Of a stretch of 64,000 bases of DNA, positions 36,333 through 46,202 are shown one piece after another. The stretch covers positions 39,630 to 103,629 of the forward strand of contig JAVTVY010025319.1 in NCBI GenBank assembly GCA_036873755.1. Reading direction: 5' to 3'. Position numbers and translations under genes: made by a program. Under the pieces are notes generated by a model. It saw nothing but the letters and a program-made list of their open reading frames with translations. It was not told the origin of the DNA and made no database searches. This DNA is from Hanleya hanleyi. Lineage: Eukaryota > Mollusca > Polyplacophora > Lepidopleurida > Hanleyidae. The stretch's first letter is position 1, and the number at the start of each line of letters is the position of its first letter.

Positions 36333-37887
36333 ACTTACTCCCAAACTGCATTTACTCTGGAAGATTTATTTAACAATCACAAAAAGCTTCTCAGGGAGAG
36401 AGGTATTTGTCTTCCAACCAATCATAACGACATACCGAAACTATACTGGACTCCCAAAATGCATAAATCACCATACAAAGCTAGATTCATAGCTGGTTCT
36501 AGGACTCTGCACCACCAAGCTTCTTCAACCCTATTGACGAGGGCCCTTCAGGAGGTAAAAGCATTTTGGGAAAGCTATTGCGCCACTATTTCTAAGAACT
36601 CTGGCGTTAAATGTATGTGGATATTAAAAAACTCAAAATGTCTTACGGAAGAACTTGATGCTAAAGGTCACATACCGTACAGACATGTATCCACATGGGA
36701 TTTCTCGACTCTCTATACTACAATCCCTCATCAGGACCTTATTGACCGTCTAAGTTCGTTAATAGTATCTGTGTTCATGAAAACTGATCGTAGATATCAA
36801 TGTCGGAAGCCATAAAGCATTCTTTAGCTCTACTACATACAAGAGATATCATTCATGGGATGCTTCTTTGTTTATAGAGTTGCTTGAATTTCTGATTAAA
36901 AATATCTATGTGAAATTTGGCAACACAATATATCAGCAGCATATAGGTATTCCAATGGGTACTAACTGTGCACCCCTGTTGGCTGACCTATATCTGTTCT
37001 CTTATGAATATGACTATATGCAGGCGCTTTCAAAAACTGATCCATTCAAAGCCCATTCCTTCTCATTCACCAAACGCTATATAGACGATCTTCACTGGAT
37101 TTGAAGGAAACTACAGACAGCCTACAGGCACATCATATTTAGATCTATATCTCTATAAAAATGAAGCGGGCGTTCTCTCTCGTCGACTTTATGACAAAAG
37201 AGATGATTACAATTTCGACATCGTAAACTATCCCTTTCTGGACAGTAATATTCCAGTGGGACCTGCATATGGCGTATACATATCTCGCTTAGTAGCATTT
37301 GCTAGATCCTGTGTTAAATGTGACGATTTTAATCAACGTCACAAAACATTGTTGCAGAAACTTATAAAAACAGGGCTATTCCACCAAGCGCCTCCACTCA
37401 AAGTTTCTCAAATTTGGCGATACATATCGCATGCTGATAGCAAAATACGAACGTAGCGTGCAAGATCTATGGCGCTACGTTTCGTAACTTGTGTCTAATT
37501 CCGCTTAACCCGGGACTAGGGGCCGTATGAACCCATGTACTTCAAGATCCTCATGGTACTCATATGAACAGTCACAATCAAAGCGTGACTGAGATACATC
37601 ATTCTTTAGATGACGACTTCACAACGAATATTATGGATTAAGAATACTGATCAGCGATACGGATTTGATATTTTTGGAAGATCATGATGTCTTGCCGGCA
37701 TCATTGAAAACTGTTGACCGCTTCTCTCTTGCAGGAAACTAGCCTATGTTTATGTATACTATGATTGTCTTTTTGAATTTGGTGCTAATACTGTTATTTG
37801 GAATATGGAATAGGTCTTTGGATTATGGACGCGGATATTCTCTAATGGACGACGGTTGAATTATGACTGACGGACTAGACGCCTAGA
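36333..37887 (+). mobile_element. Penelope-like retroelement, 5'-truncated, inserted in the right arm
   Basis: The arm sequence breaks after ATGAGCATGTGT and resumes at CCACTGAGCCAG, with about 20 bases of arm lost at the site. The element contains a broken reverse transcriptase followed by a 430-base non-coding tail ending in GACGGACTAGACGCC. The same tail recurs as fragments at 39970, 45196, 47376, 52102, 58570, 60543 and 62532, so the family is numerous here. Assignment to Penelope-like elements rests on the reverse transcriptase motifs, since no GIY-YIG endonuclease was recognised. Confidence 0.65.
36336..37456 (+). pseudogene. Penelope-like reverse transcriptase, broken
   Basis: Three frames together cover the reverse transcriptase core. 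Frame one (to 36813) has the fingers region with PKLYWTPKMHKSPYKARFIA and a palm aspartate motif STWDFSTLYTTIPH. A frameshift near 36793 leads to frame two (to 37104) with GIPMGTNCAPLLADLYLFSY and the catalytic RYIDDL. Immediately after this the frame stops, and comparison with the antisense relative near 61000 shows sequence has been lost here. The thumb-like part then follows out of frame, with YLDLYLYKNEAG-type and RHKTLLQKLIKTGLFHQ segments up to 37456. The first 18 codons of the apparent frame (36270-36332) belong to the palindrome arm and not to this protein. Non-functional. Confidence 0.7.
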
Positions 37888-38383
37888 CCACTGAGCCAGT
37901 AGGCCTATGGGCCTATCCAGACCTCCGTGAACTTTTCAGAAAAATTCATCGCTTAGCTTCTAGACCCCTCCCATCGTATTCTGCAGCTCGAGACGAAGAA
38001 AACAAGATCCCACAATCCATAGTAAAATCCACAAGAAAAATGACCACCCCTATACCCCATACAGGCATTCCCCGTACAGATACAAATGTGCGAATCAGGG
38101 GAGATCACCCGGAATTTGCCCTACAGATGGTTCGCCCAGTCAGAGTTGTCTTCTTTGCCTCCAGAGGGCAGCACCATCGATATCAAAAGGGGAATACCCG
38201 AAGCAAGCGCCGCCATTTTGTATGTTTATGTTTTGCGGAGACATAATGGGCAATAAACGTCGACCCTGGGGCCGCACTGATCATAGACTGGTCATAATAA
38301 CATCGTACAACACCTATAGGTTATGTTTATTACTATAAGTCTTCCTTCTCATGGCTTCAGATATTTTTTTGTGCTAATACGGT

Positions 38384-38678
38384 TTTGGGGAAACCTGTAT
38401 GGAGACACTGAGGGTTTCCCACTGGCCATTTAGGCTGGGCATAGTGCTGGCGATATTGTCGGGGACCATACAGGCATTCCGCGAGATTCACACTGGGAAT
38501 CACTGGGGTCTTATGTAGGGGCAGATCGCTCTTGCTGGGCCTTCACGTGACCGAAAGTAACCTTTGACCTTTTGACCCGGATGTGGCCTTTGACCCGGAA
38601 GTGACGTCATAGTGACGTCATCGTGACGTCAGCTCCGCCAAAAAAAATTAGGCCTCAATTTGCACTCTTCCTACTACT
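38384..38678. other. Intervening repeat-like sequence
   Basis: No gene. Holds TTTGACC/TTTGACCCGG repeats at 38550-38600 and three CRE-type sites described separately. Confidence 0.5.
38602..38631. promoter_or_regulatory. Three evenly spaced CRE-type sites
   Basis: TGACGTCA occurs at 38602-38609, 38613-38620 and 38624-38631, each exactly 11 bases apart (about one helical turn). TGACGTCA is the full cAMP-response element bound by CREB/ATF factors. A CCGGAAGT ETS-type site directly precedes the first. It lies in repeat DNA, so it may be an element-borne promoter. Confidence 0.5.
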
Positions 38679-39520
38679 CAGGCACAATTAAACACAACAT
38701 AAGAAGGGTGGTGTAAAAGTATGCCGGCGTACTGACAAGTCATATGACCCCACAGACAAATATACTGACTGTGTTATATCTAACAGCATCACAAGAAACG
38801 AAACTGATTCCTGTGAAGATTTGTATCCCAGCCTTGCGTTTATTGTGGCATGTGTTCATGCTGTTCAACGCCTACATTAAAACATTAGTGAATTTCGGGG
38901 AAGATACGTTAAAGATTCTGGCGATCATTTAGATAGCGGTGATCCATCTTCGGATCTATGAGCAGGATTATTGTTTAGACGTGAAATAAAACAGTGAAAA
39001 ACTACTGAAATGGAATGTTCCATTGTAATGGAAGATACACTCGACCAAGATCGTTACCCTACTAGGTTAATTGACATCAACGCGAAATTAGCAAAAAATG
39101 GAGACTATACAGCAAATCCCTTCAGTTTCGGTCATTTCAATCTGAATAGTATCGCGATGCATGTTAATGGAGTGAATACACCAGGCCATTCCATACATAC
39201 AAAATACGAGATATAACCGAAATATATTGCTTTGCCTCAGCATATCTCAGCCTATTCATAGAAAAGACAAAGAGCGAATTCGGGAATGACATCAGCCCAG
39301 ACGACTTTCTGAAAGGTGTGTGTGTGTGCGGGAGGGGGGGGGGGGGGGGTTAATGTCACACTCAAGGATAGTTCACTCATATAGTGGCAGCCAGTTTGAA
39401 TGCTGGAGGAAGCCGGAGTACCCGGAGAGAACAACTGCCCGTCGGCATGTAACTGGCAAATTTTCACACATGCACCGGCGAGGCTCGTGCCGGTTCAGCT
39501 CTGTGAGGTTACTTTCTCAT
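38679..39520 (+). repeat. Long direct repeat, copy A
   Basis: Matches 41215-42028 in the same orientation from CAGGCACAATTAAACACAAC to GTGAGGTTAC, with a few percent divergence and small indels. It includes a GTGTGTG/G-run near 39316-39348. Open frames of 60-70 codons are shared in part with copy B but carry no recognised domain. It behaves like one of a pair of terminal repeats flanking 39521-41214. Confidence 0.8.
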
Positions 39521-41214
39521 AGTCCCATATTACTAACATGATACAGCACATATAGGTTATGTTTACTGCATATATCACCCACCTGTATGGGTGTATTGTA
39601 CCTCAGAGCAGGGGAATCCCCCCAGATCACACACCACACAGAACTTTCTAGAACATCCCTTGGGTTCCCCACTCACCACTCAGCTAGATATTGTGTCAGG
39701 GACCAGTTGATTTTGCTATAGGAAGAATGGGGATTCCCCTCTCTATGTACAGGGTTCACACCAGACTTATTCAGACTTGCCATTGCTATTCCCTGGTACA
39801 GACTTTAGGTATCTACTTATATAGTACAATACTACAGGGTAGTATGCTATCGTATACCGTATCATAGTACTATATTACTTCTTGCGCTTTTTCTAATACT
39901 GATGACGTTACAGTCACGTGGTACGGCTATTGCTATTCCCTGGTACAGACTATATGTATATATATGTCATTAGCACCAATTTCAAAGAAAAAAACAATCA
40001 TAGTATACATTAACATAGGACAGTTACCTGCAAGAGAGAAGCGGTCAACAGTTTTCAATAATGCCGGGAAGTCACCATTAGTATGTCAGACAGGATAGTA
40101 TGTTAACATATACCGTATTATAATACTATATTAAACATACTACATTGTAGTATATGTTATGCTCCGCCACGTTCATAGAGAAACATGCATTCACCAAGCC
40201 GCGATCCGTTTTCCGCTTTTTACAAACAGCTCCAAATCTAATCTCACCCACAGGCAACAAAAATGTAATGAGCTGTTACATTATTATGCGCGCGGTGTTT
40301 TGCGCGAAACATGTCACATAATTTAGTTTCTAACTATGCAATTATGTCAACCATGCCATTATATATTTCAATTATGTCATGAATAACATCAGTACGGTAT
40401 TATATCAAGACAAACGCAAACGAACTCTTTTTGGATAGAGCAGTTTTACAAAATTTACAGAGCTGTGACGCGGCTTAGCAACACAATGGCGGACTTTTCA
40501 TTGAAAAAATGACGTGGATGGGAGGGGTAGGTATCTATGACTACAGCCTGAAAATAGAACCGGTACGTTCTTTCATTCATGCATTATCCATCACGCGCTG
40601 GTGATCCATGCCAATCAAAACGCCAAACCAATGGAATATCATCGAATCATACGAACTGTTCCTTCCGTTCTACATTTTTATTACGGTGGGGCATAGATCA
40701 TTCCTGCAGCCGTTTAGACGAAAGGTATATGCAATCGAAGCCAGGAGATTGAGAAACATGGTCTTCCCGCACATTAATGAGGGGTCATCATGACCTTTGA
40801 CTTCGTGAACCTGTGTCTGTTGTACGCATGCGCACAGGCACAGGATCAAAGGTCATGAGGTCTCATCAATCTTATGAAATGTCCCGTTGCTCCACTACTC
40901 ATGTGGACATCTTGAATATCATGACCACACGGCCCCTAGCGTGCGGTATAAAATAAAAATATTTAAGAGCGATGATAGCCTTGTCAAATCGTCTGACGAA
41001 AAGTGATGAAATATGTGACCGTTAGATAGAAAAACAAGGCTCAAACGAGGAAAATATTAGACAAATTCAAGCTCTTATGAAGAACATGTCTGTAAGACCC
41101 GACGCCGACCAACGTTTCATTCTCCACTATGTTTACCAGTCAAAAAATTACAATGATTTGTACAGAGGGAAAGCCTTGGGGACGAAACGTCCACCGGCAG
41201 AATCTCACTTTATG
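39521..41214. mobile_element. Body between the long direct repeats
   Basis: A mosaic: 39540-39640 is the inverted counterpart of 63560-63660; 39965-40080 is a fragment of the Penelope-like tail (TGCAAGAGAGAAGCGGTCAA); 40880-41214 is related to the 582-base insertion in the integrase genes (shared ATGACCACACGGCCCCTAGC and GACGAAACGTCCACC). No domain was recognised in the frames at 40608-40793. Confidence 0.5.
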
Positions 41215-42028
41215 CAGGCACAATTAAACACAACATAAGAAGGGTGGTGTAAAAGTATGTCAGCGTACTGACATGTCATATGACCCCACAGACAAATATA
41301 CTGACTGTGTTATATCTAACAACATCACAAGAAACGAAACTGATTCCTGTGATGATTCGTATCCCAGCCTCGCGTTTATTGTGGCATGTGTTCATGCTGT
41401 TCAAAGCCTACATTCAAACATTAGTGAATTTCGGGGAAGATACGTTAAAGATTCTGGCGATCATTTAGATAGCGGTGATCCATCTTCGGATCTATGAGCA
41501 GGATTATTGTTTAGACGTGAAATAAAACAGAGAAAAACTAATGAAATGGAATGTTCCATTGAAATGGAAGATGTACTCGACCAAGATCGTCACCCTACTA
41601 GGTTATTTGACATTAACGTGAAATTAACACAAAATGGAGACTATAGAGCAAATCCCTTCAGTTTCGGTCATTTCAATCTGACTAGTATCGCGATGCATGT
41701 TAATGGAGTAAATACACCAGGCCATTCCATACATACAAAATACGAGATATATCCGAAATATATTGCTTTGCCTCAGCATATCTCAGCCTATTCATAGGAA
41801 AGACAAAGAGCGAATTCGGGAATGACATCAGACCAGACGACTTTCTCATACGGTGTGTGTGTGGGAGGGGAGGGGGTGGGGGGTTAATGTCACAATCGAG
41901 GATATTTCACTCATAAAGTGGCAACCAGTTTGAATGGTGGAGGAAGCCGGAGAGAAGTAGCTGGCAAACTTTCACACATGCACCTGCGAGGCTCGTGACG
42001 GTTCAGCTGTGTGAGGTTACCTGCTCAT
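41215..42028 (+). repeat. Long direct repeat, copy B
   Basis: Second copy of the repeat at 38679-39520, offset by 2536 bases. Preceded by GACGAAACGTCCACCGGCAG, a phrase also found near 46090 and, inverted and partial, at the window's end. The longest shared frame (about 96 codons here) has no known domain. Confidence 0.8.
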
Positions 42029-42506
42029 GGGATTTGCATTGTACACTTTTACCCCAAAATAACGGTCAGACCTATTCGTATAATAACTTTTAACTTAAGA
42101 GAGTTGATTCTCACAGATGAGGACATTTTTGTGTACACTTTTCATTACAATTAGTTCGAAATATACGTTCTGATATAATTGTTAATTATTTCACTTCCAA
42201 TCACTGTCATAATGATTGGTATGTGTATGTCAGAAATTGTTTGCGTTTAACTCATATGAAAGCTGTGCAATCATGTACAAGTTTACATCGCTGACTGATA
42301 TATCAATAAGAGATGTTAAAATGTTTCATTTGTTGATGTTCTAATCATCTATATGAAACCTATTCCACATTTACAACTTTTCTACACTCTAAAGAATTGT
42401 TTTTGACAATGGTATACAAAAAACTGATTTGACAATTTCATTTCATTTCTCTGGCTAACAGTGGACGTATCTATTTCGATACTGAAAATTTATCAGAGAA
42501 GCGCGG
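42029..42506. other. No gene recognised
   Basis: AT-rich flank of the LTR array. Confidence 0.6.
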
Positions 42507-43341
42507 TGTTACGTCTAAACGATAATAAGAAAAACGCAACAGAAAGCTTTTGTGAAATCGAGGATTAACAATCAAATATTTATTTACAATACTAAAATCA
42601 TATACAAATTAAGTTAGGTCAATACAGCAAATAAATGAGAAATATAGTCTTACTGTTCAATGCTATACCGGTGTATCTCTCAGAGTCCGTATTAACGTGC
42701 AATTCTCTATACAGTCCGTGCCGACGTGCAGAAATCGCGTTCCTGTATTTCGATAATCCAATACCGCTCAGCTGTTGTCCAGTTTCCGTCAGTTCAATTA
42801 CGTAGATAAAACACAGCGGTCAAACACAGGAGTAATCCAACAGGAATATACAATCCAGCAGTCAGTAATCTCAGGCAAAGGTAATGTCCAGTAGCACAAT
42901 CTTATGCACAAACATAAAAGCCGTTAGAATCTCTCGTAGAATGACTAATTGTACGGTTATTTATACTCTATCGAGTATTCGAGATTACTCTATCAAATCA
43001 ATAAACTTCCACCAGTACAGAAATGACGTATGAATTTAACCCTGATGCGATTACAACAACTTCTAGAAAGCTCGAAAATGATTAACCCACAACAGTATGT
43101 ATACAGGCGTATAGATGTGCAGATGGCGTTGTGTAGATGGGTAGATGGCGCTGTGAACCAATTACCCTCATAATACGGGTCTCTTCGTCATTCGGCCATT
43201 TTAATCACAATAAATCGGTCACAACAGCTTCGAGAAAATTCTATGACCATAACCACAGAGCAGAAGGTTAACAAGTTTACCTCAGCTCTATTATTCTAGA
43301 ACTATCTTCAGTGTCTAATTTTATACTGTAATACCATGACA
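42507..43341 (-). repeat. LTR 1 (3' LTR of unit 1)
   Basis: Reading the minus strand it starts TGTCATGG and ends CGTAACA, the usual TG...CA boundaries. At 835 bases it is longer than LTR 2, mainly because of about 40 extra bases around 43215-43275. It is visibly more diverged from LTR 2 than LTR 2 is from LTR 3. Confidence 0.85.
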
Positions 43342-43352
43342 CTCCCCCTCTT
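43342..43352 (-). promoter_or_regulatory. Polypurine tract, unit 1
   Basis: AAGAGGGGGAG on the minus strand directly next to the LTR start; the expected primer for plus-strand DNA synthesis. Confidence 0.7.
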
Positions 43353-43457
43353 AAAGAGAAGAAAGTTTCAAACTTGAAACTTTCTTGACAATTCAAAACA
43401 TTATTACAAAACAAAATCTATATTACAACAGCAAAAATGTTGACAAACATATGTACA

Positions 43458-44024
43458 TTATATGCGAGACAAACAATCAGCGATCAAATTGTCCTTGCCC
43501 TTAATATGTTTGATTTCAATATTGTATTCTTGTAACACCAAACTCCATCTCAACAATCTTTGATTTTTGTTTTTCATCTTACTTATGAAAACAAGTGGAT
43601 TGTGATCACTGAATACAGTAATTGGCAATGATGAAGAAGTAACATAAACATCAAAATGTTGTAAAGCCAATATCATTGCCAAACTTTCTTTCTCAATTGT
43701 AGAATAATTTCTCTGATGTTTGTCAAATTTACGTGAAAAATAACATATTGGGTGATCTACACCATCTTTACCTTCTTGTAACAAAACGGCACCAGCAGCA
43801 ACATCACTAGCATCTACAGCCAGTTTAAAAGGTGAATCAAAATCTGGTGCTGAAAGAACTGGCGCGCTCTTGAGTATGGCTTTCAGTTCTTCAAAAGCTG
43901 ATTCACATTTATCGGTCCAAACAAAAGTTACCCTCTTTTTTAAGAGTCGAGTTAAAGGCTCAGTAATATCTGAAAAATTTGGACAAAATTTCCTGTAGTA
44001 ACCAGCCATACCCAAGAAATGCAT
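43458..44024 (-). CDS. RNase H domain, unit 1
   Basis: C-terminal part of the polyprotein. It begins in the connection region (FLGMAGYYRKFCPNFSDITE), then the RNase H fold with the catalytic residues D71 (LAVDASD), E113 (IEKESLA) and D140 (VFSDHNPL), ending at the conserved KGKDNLIADCLSRI and TAA. RNase H degrades the RNA strand of the RNA-DNA hybrid during reverse transcription. In the intact element it would be fused to the reverse transcriptase upstream; here it is separated by a frameshift at about 44130. Codons upstream of the first methionine, back to about 44120, also belong to it. Nothing follows except about 100 bases and the polypurine tract, which confirms that this unit has no integrase after RNase H. 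Confidence 0.85.
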   Translation of the reverse strand: MHFLGMAGYYRKFCPNFSDITEPLTRLLKKRVTFVWTDKCESAFEELKAILKSAPVLSAPDFDSPFKLAVDASDVAAGAVLLQEGKDGVDHPICYFSRKFDKHQRNYSTIEKESLAMILALQHFDVYVTSSSLPITVFSDHNPLVFISKMKNKNQRLLRWSLVLQEYNIEIKHIKGKDNLIADCLSRI

Positions 44025-44073
44025 CAGTTGTCTCTTACATGTTGGTCTTGGAAATAGCGAGATAGCACTAACC

Positions 44074-45195
44074 TTAGCATCTACAGGTTTTACCCGACCC
44101 TGACCTACAACATGACCACGTGCATGTCACACGTGCATGTCCAAATTCATTTTTTCCAAGGTTGACTGTCAACTTGGCGTCACTCAGCCGATTGAACAGT
44201 GCGCGATTTCTCTGTAGATGATCTTCCCATGTATCGCTGTAGACATTGACGTCATCAATGTAAGTCTCACATCCTTCCAAACCGGAAGTAACACGGTTGA
44301 TGAGACGCTGGAACGTTTCTGGAGAATTTTTCATTCCAAATGGCATAACTTTGTACTGGAACAGACCCTCCGAAGTGACGAATGCTGATATCACTTTCGC
44401 ACGATCTGTAAGTGGAACTTGCCAAAATCCTTTCAGAAGATCAAACTTTGACACGAACTTGGCACTTCCCACTTTATCAATGCAATCGTCAATGCGTGAA
44501 ATAGGGAATGTGTCTGTTTTGGTCAATGTGTTCGCCTTTCTGTAGTCAGTACACATCCTGTAACTGCCATCTGGCTTTGGAACGAGGATACAAGGTGAAC
44601 TCCAGTTACTATTACTTGGTTCAATGAAGTCATTGTCCAATAAATACTGAATCTCTTTTTTCAGGTAGTTTTGTTTAATGGGATTCAACCGATATGTGTG
44701 CTGCTTTACTGGATTAGATCCGACATCGAAGTCATGTGAAATTGTATCAGTCCGAGTAGGAATGTCGGGAAACAAATGTTCATATTGACTGAGCAGAGTT
44801 CGAAGTTCTTCCCGACGCGCTGGCTCGAGATGACACAACTTGGAATCCAAATTAAGTAGAATGTCAGAGTTCTGTAATTTCGCCGCTGTCATGGGCTCTT
44901 CACGAGTTTCATTATTATCAGGGTCAGAACTAACTACACTTACAGGGTGTACAGTACTGTTAGTGCTATCTCTGTCTATGTATAACTTTAACATATTTAC
45001 ATGACATAACTGTTTGTGTTTACGCCTGTCAGGAGTCTGAATTACATAATTAAGGTCACTTAATTTCTTTTCAATGACATAAGGACCATAATATCTAGCC
45101 TTAAGTGGATTACCAGGAATAGGCAGAAAAGCCAGTACCTTCTCACCAGGTTTGAAACTTCGTTTAAGGACACGTTTATCACAGGATATTTTCAT
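44074..45195 (-). CDS. Integrase C-terminal domain plus reverse transcriptase, unit 1
   Basis: One frame holds two domains in an order unusual for Ty3/Gypsy. Residues 1-75 are the integrase C-terminal GPY-type module (GEKVLAFLPIPGNP, ARYYGPYVIEKK, CHVNMLKLY). An acidic linker follows, then the reverse transcriptase from about 150: WSSPCILVPKPDGSYRM (199-213), the first catalytic aspartate in SKFDLLKGFWQVPL (249-262), MPFGMKNSPETFQ (284-295) and YIDD (312-315). At about residue 357 a short duplication of CATGCACGTG shifts the frame and ends it 16 codons later; the normal continuation into RNase H is readable in the next frame. The first codon shown is simply the first methionine after an insertion, since the protein should continue from the integrase core. 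Confidence 0.87.
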   Translation of the reverse strand: MKISCDKRVLKRSFKPGEKVLAFLPIPGNPLKARYYGPYVIEKKLSDLNYVIQTPDRRKHKQLCHVNMLKLYIDRDSTNSTVHPVSVVSSDPDNNETREEPMTAAKLQNSDILLNLDSKLCHLEPARREELRTLLSQYEHLFPDIPTRTDTISHDFDVGSNPVKQHTYRLNPIKQNYLKKEIQYLLDNDFIEPSNSNWSSPCILVPKPDGSYRMCTDYRKANTLTKTDTFPISRIDDCIDKVGSAKFVSKFDLLKGFWQVPLTDRAKVISAFVTSEGLFQYKVMPFGMKNSPETFQRLINRVTSGLEGCETYIDDVNVYSDTWEDHLQRNRALFNRLSDAKLTVNLGKNEFGHARVTCTWSCCRSGSGKTCRC

Positions 45196-45422
45196 TACAA
45201 GCGTCTAGTCCGTCATTCATAATCCAGCCGTCGTCCATTAGAGAATATCCGCGTCCATAATCCAAAGACCTATTCCATTTTCCATATAACAGTATATAAG
45301 TCTTTGGATTATGGACGCGGATATTCTCTAATGGACGACGGCTAGATTATGAATGACGGACTAGACGCTGGTAATTAGCACCAAATTTTAAGATTTTCAT
45401 ATCTTTTATCTTATATGATAAG
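45196..45422. repeat. Hairpin insertion in the integrase gene, unit 1
   Basis: An inverted repeat: the left half starts TACAAGCGTCTAGTCCGTCA, the right half is its complement ending GACTAGACGCTGG, with arms of about 75 bases and a short centre near 45285. Both arms are the end of the Penelope-like tail (compare 37820-37880). Next to it GATATGAAAATCTTA is present in repeat, resembling a target duplication. It breaks the integrase frame. Confidence 0.8.
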
Positions 45423-45616
45423 ATTTTCATATCTTTTTGTGCTGACTTTAAATTTGACATAGCCAAATCGCATGCTTTGGTCAACCTGGTGCGAAAGTCC
45501 GACACATGTTGTAAGAGACTACATGAGTCAAGATCACTGTCTAGGAACTTTTCCTTTAGCAGTTTAAGTGGTCCTCTAACTGTATGACGAAAGACTAATT
45601 CAAATGGACTGAAGCC
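45423..45616 (-). pseudogene. Integrase core, C-terminal segment, unit 1
   Basis: A piece of the integrase lying between two insertions. It reads GFSPFELVFRHTVRGPLKLL followed by a helical stretch with SDFRTRLTKACDLAMSNLK and SAQKDMK, the usual end of the catalytic region before the GPY-type module. The frame in which it sits runs on for some codons into insertion sequence at each end. Exact continuity with the main integrase part is seen at the duplicated TAAA at 45617-45620 and 46203-46206. Confidence 0.8.
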
Positions 45617-45620
45617 TAAA

Positions 45621-46202
45621 TTACAACACATATAAGGGAAGTGGGAAGAGGTGCCGACATACTGACTGCGTCATATGACTTTACAGAATAGCCTTCTGGT
45701 AAACCTATTCTAAAGCACATACCAAGAATCTAACGATTCGTGATATGTGTTGTATCTCAGGTACGCTTTTATTGCACCTGTTCATGTGGCAACATGGATG
45801 ATATGACCACACGGCCCCTAGCACCGGCATAAGCGGTATTAGATACAAATCTAGAGAGCTATGATGGAAATGCTCTGACAACTCGTATACTGGTAATTGG
45901 TGAGCTGTTTCGCTGTGACAACTCGTACATTGGCGATTGGTGAGCTGTATCGTCGTCAGATGTAAATGACGGCAATTAACACAAAAGACTAGTCTGTAAG
46001 GCCCGATGTCGACCCAGCATCAACTTCTCACAAATGCCAACATATATCAAAGACCAAAAGGTCTGTACAGGTGGCGGGCCTCGGGGATGAAACGTCCACC
46101 AGCAGAATCTCGCCATATACAGGTAAAAATTACAACACATATAAGGGAAGTGGGAAGAGGTGCCGACATACTGACTGCGTCATATGACTTCACAGAATAG
46201 TC
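45621..46202. mobile_element. 582-bp insertion with short terminal direct repeats, unit 1
   Basis: Flanked by the four-base duplication TAAA (45617-45620 and 46203-46206) inside the integrase gene. Its first 71 bases (45621-45691, TTACAACACATATAAGGGAA...) are repeated directly at its end (46130-46200) with one or two differences. The interior is related to 40880-41290. It has no gene of its own. Such terminal direct repeats fit a non-autonomous retroelement with pseudo-LTRs, possibly connected with the Penelope-like family. Confidence 0.75.

Larger units (their letters stand above)
30321..38383. mobile_element. Large palindromic (foldback-type) element, split by later insertions
   Basis: The sequence from 30321 rightwards matches the complement of the sequence from 38383 leftwards. 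Both ends carry AATAAACATAACCTATAGGT, then TCTATGATCAGTG. The match continues through the arms to a 373-base centre at 32514-32886. Without the two large insertions in the right arm the element would be about 5 kb. Inner arm identity is high (97% over the mirrored frame, counted by eye) and falls towards the outer ends. No transposase was recognised. Related end sequences occur near 39545 and 63620, so this is a family. It may be a foldback transposon, or a hairpin made from a larger element. Confidence 0.75.
32887..38383 (-). repeat. Right arm of the large palindrome, interrupted
   Basis: Complement of the left arm. Arm pieces are 32887-34726, 36204-36332 and 37888-38383; the gaps are insertions. 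It holds four instead of three of the 147-base units, and about 190 extra bases at roughly 38025-38220 that the left arm lacks. The recognition-type motifs are more decayed than in the left arm. Confidence 0.8.

Noticed and set aside
41180..41215. Hammerhead ribozyme suggested by GACGAAAC in a Penelope-related repeat
   Set aside because: The required CTGANGA box was not found at a suitable distance, so there is no complete core by eye.
44297..44545. 82-codon plus-strand frame opposite the reverse transcriptase, also at 51200-51448
   Set aside because: Antisense shadow of a clearly coding frame.
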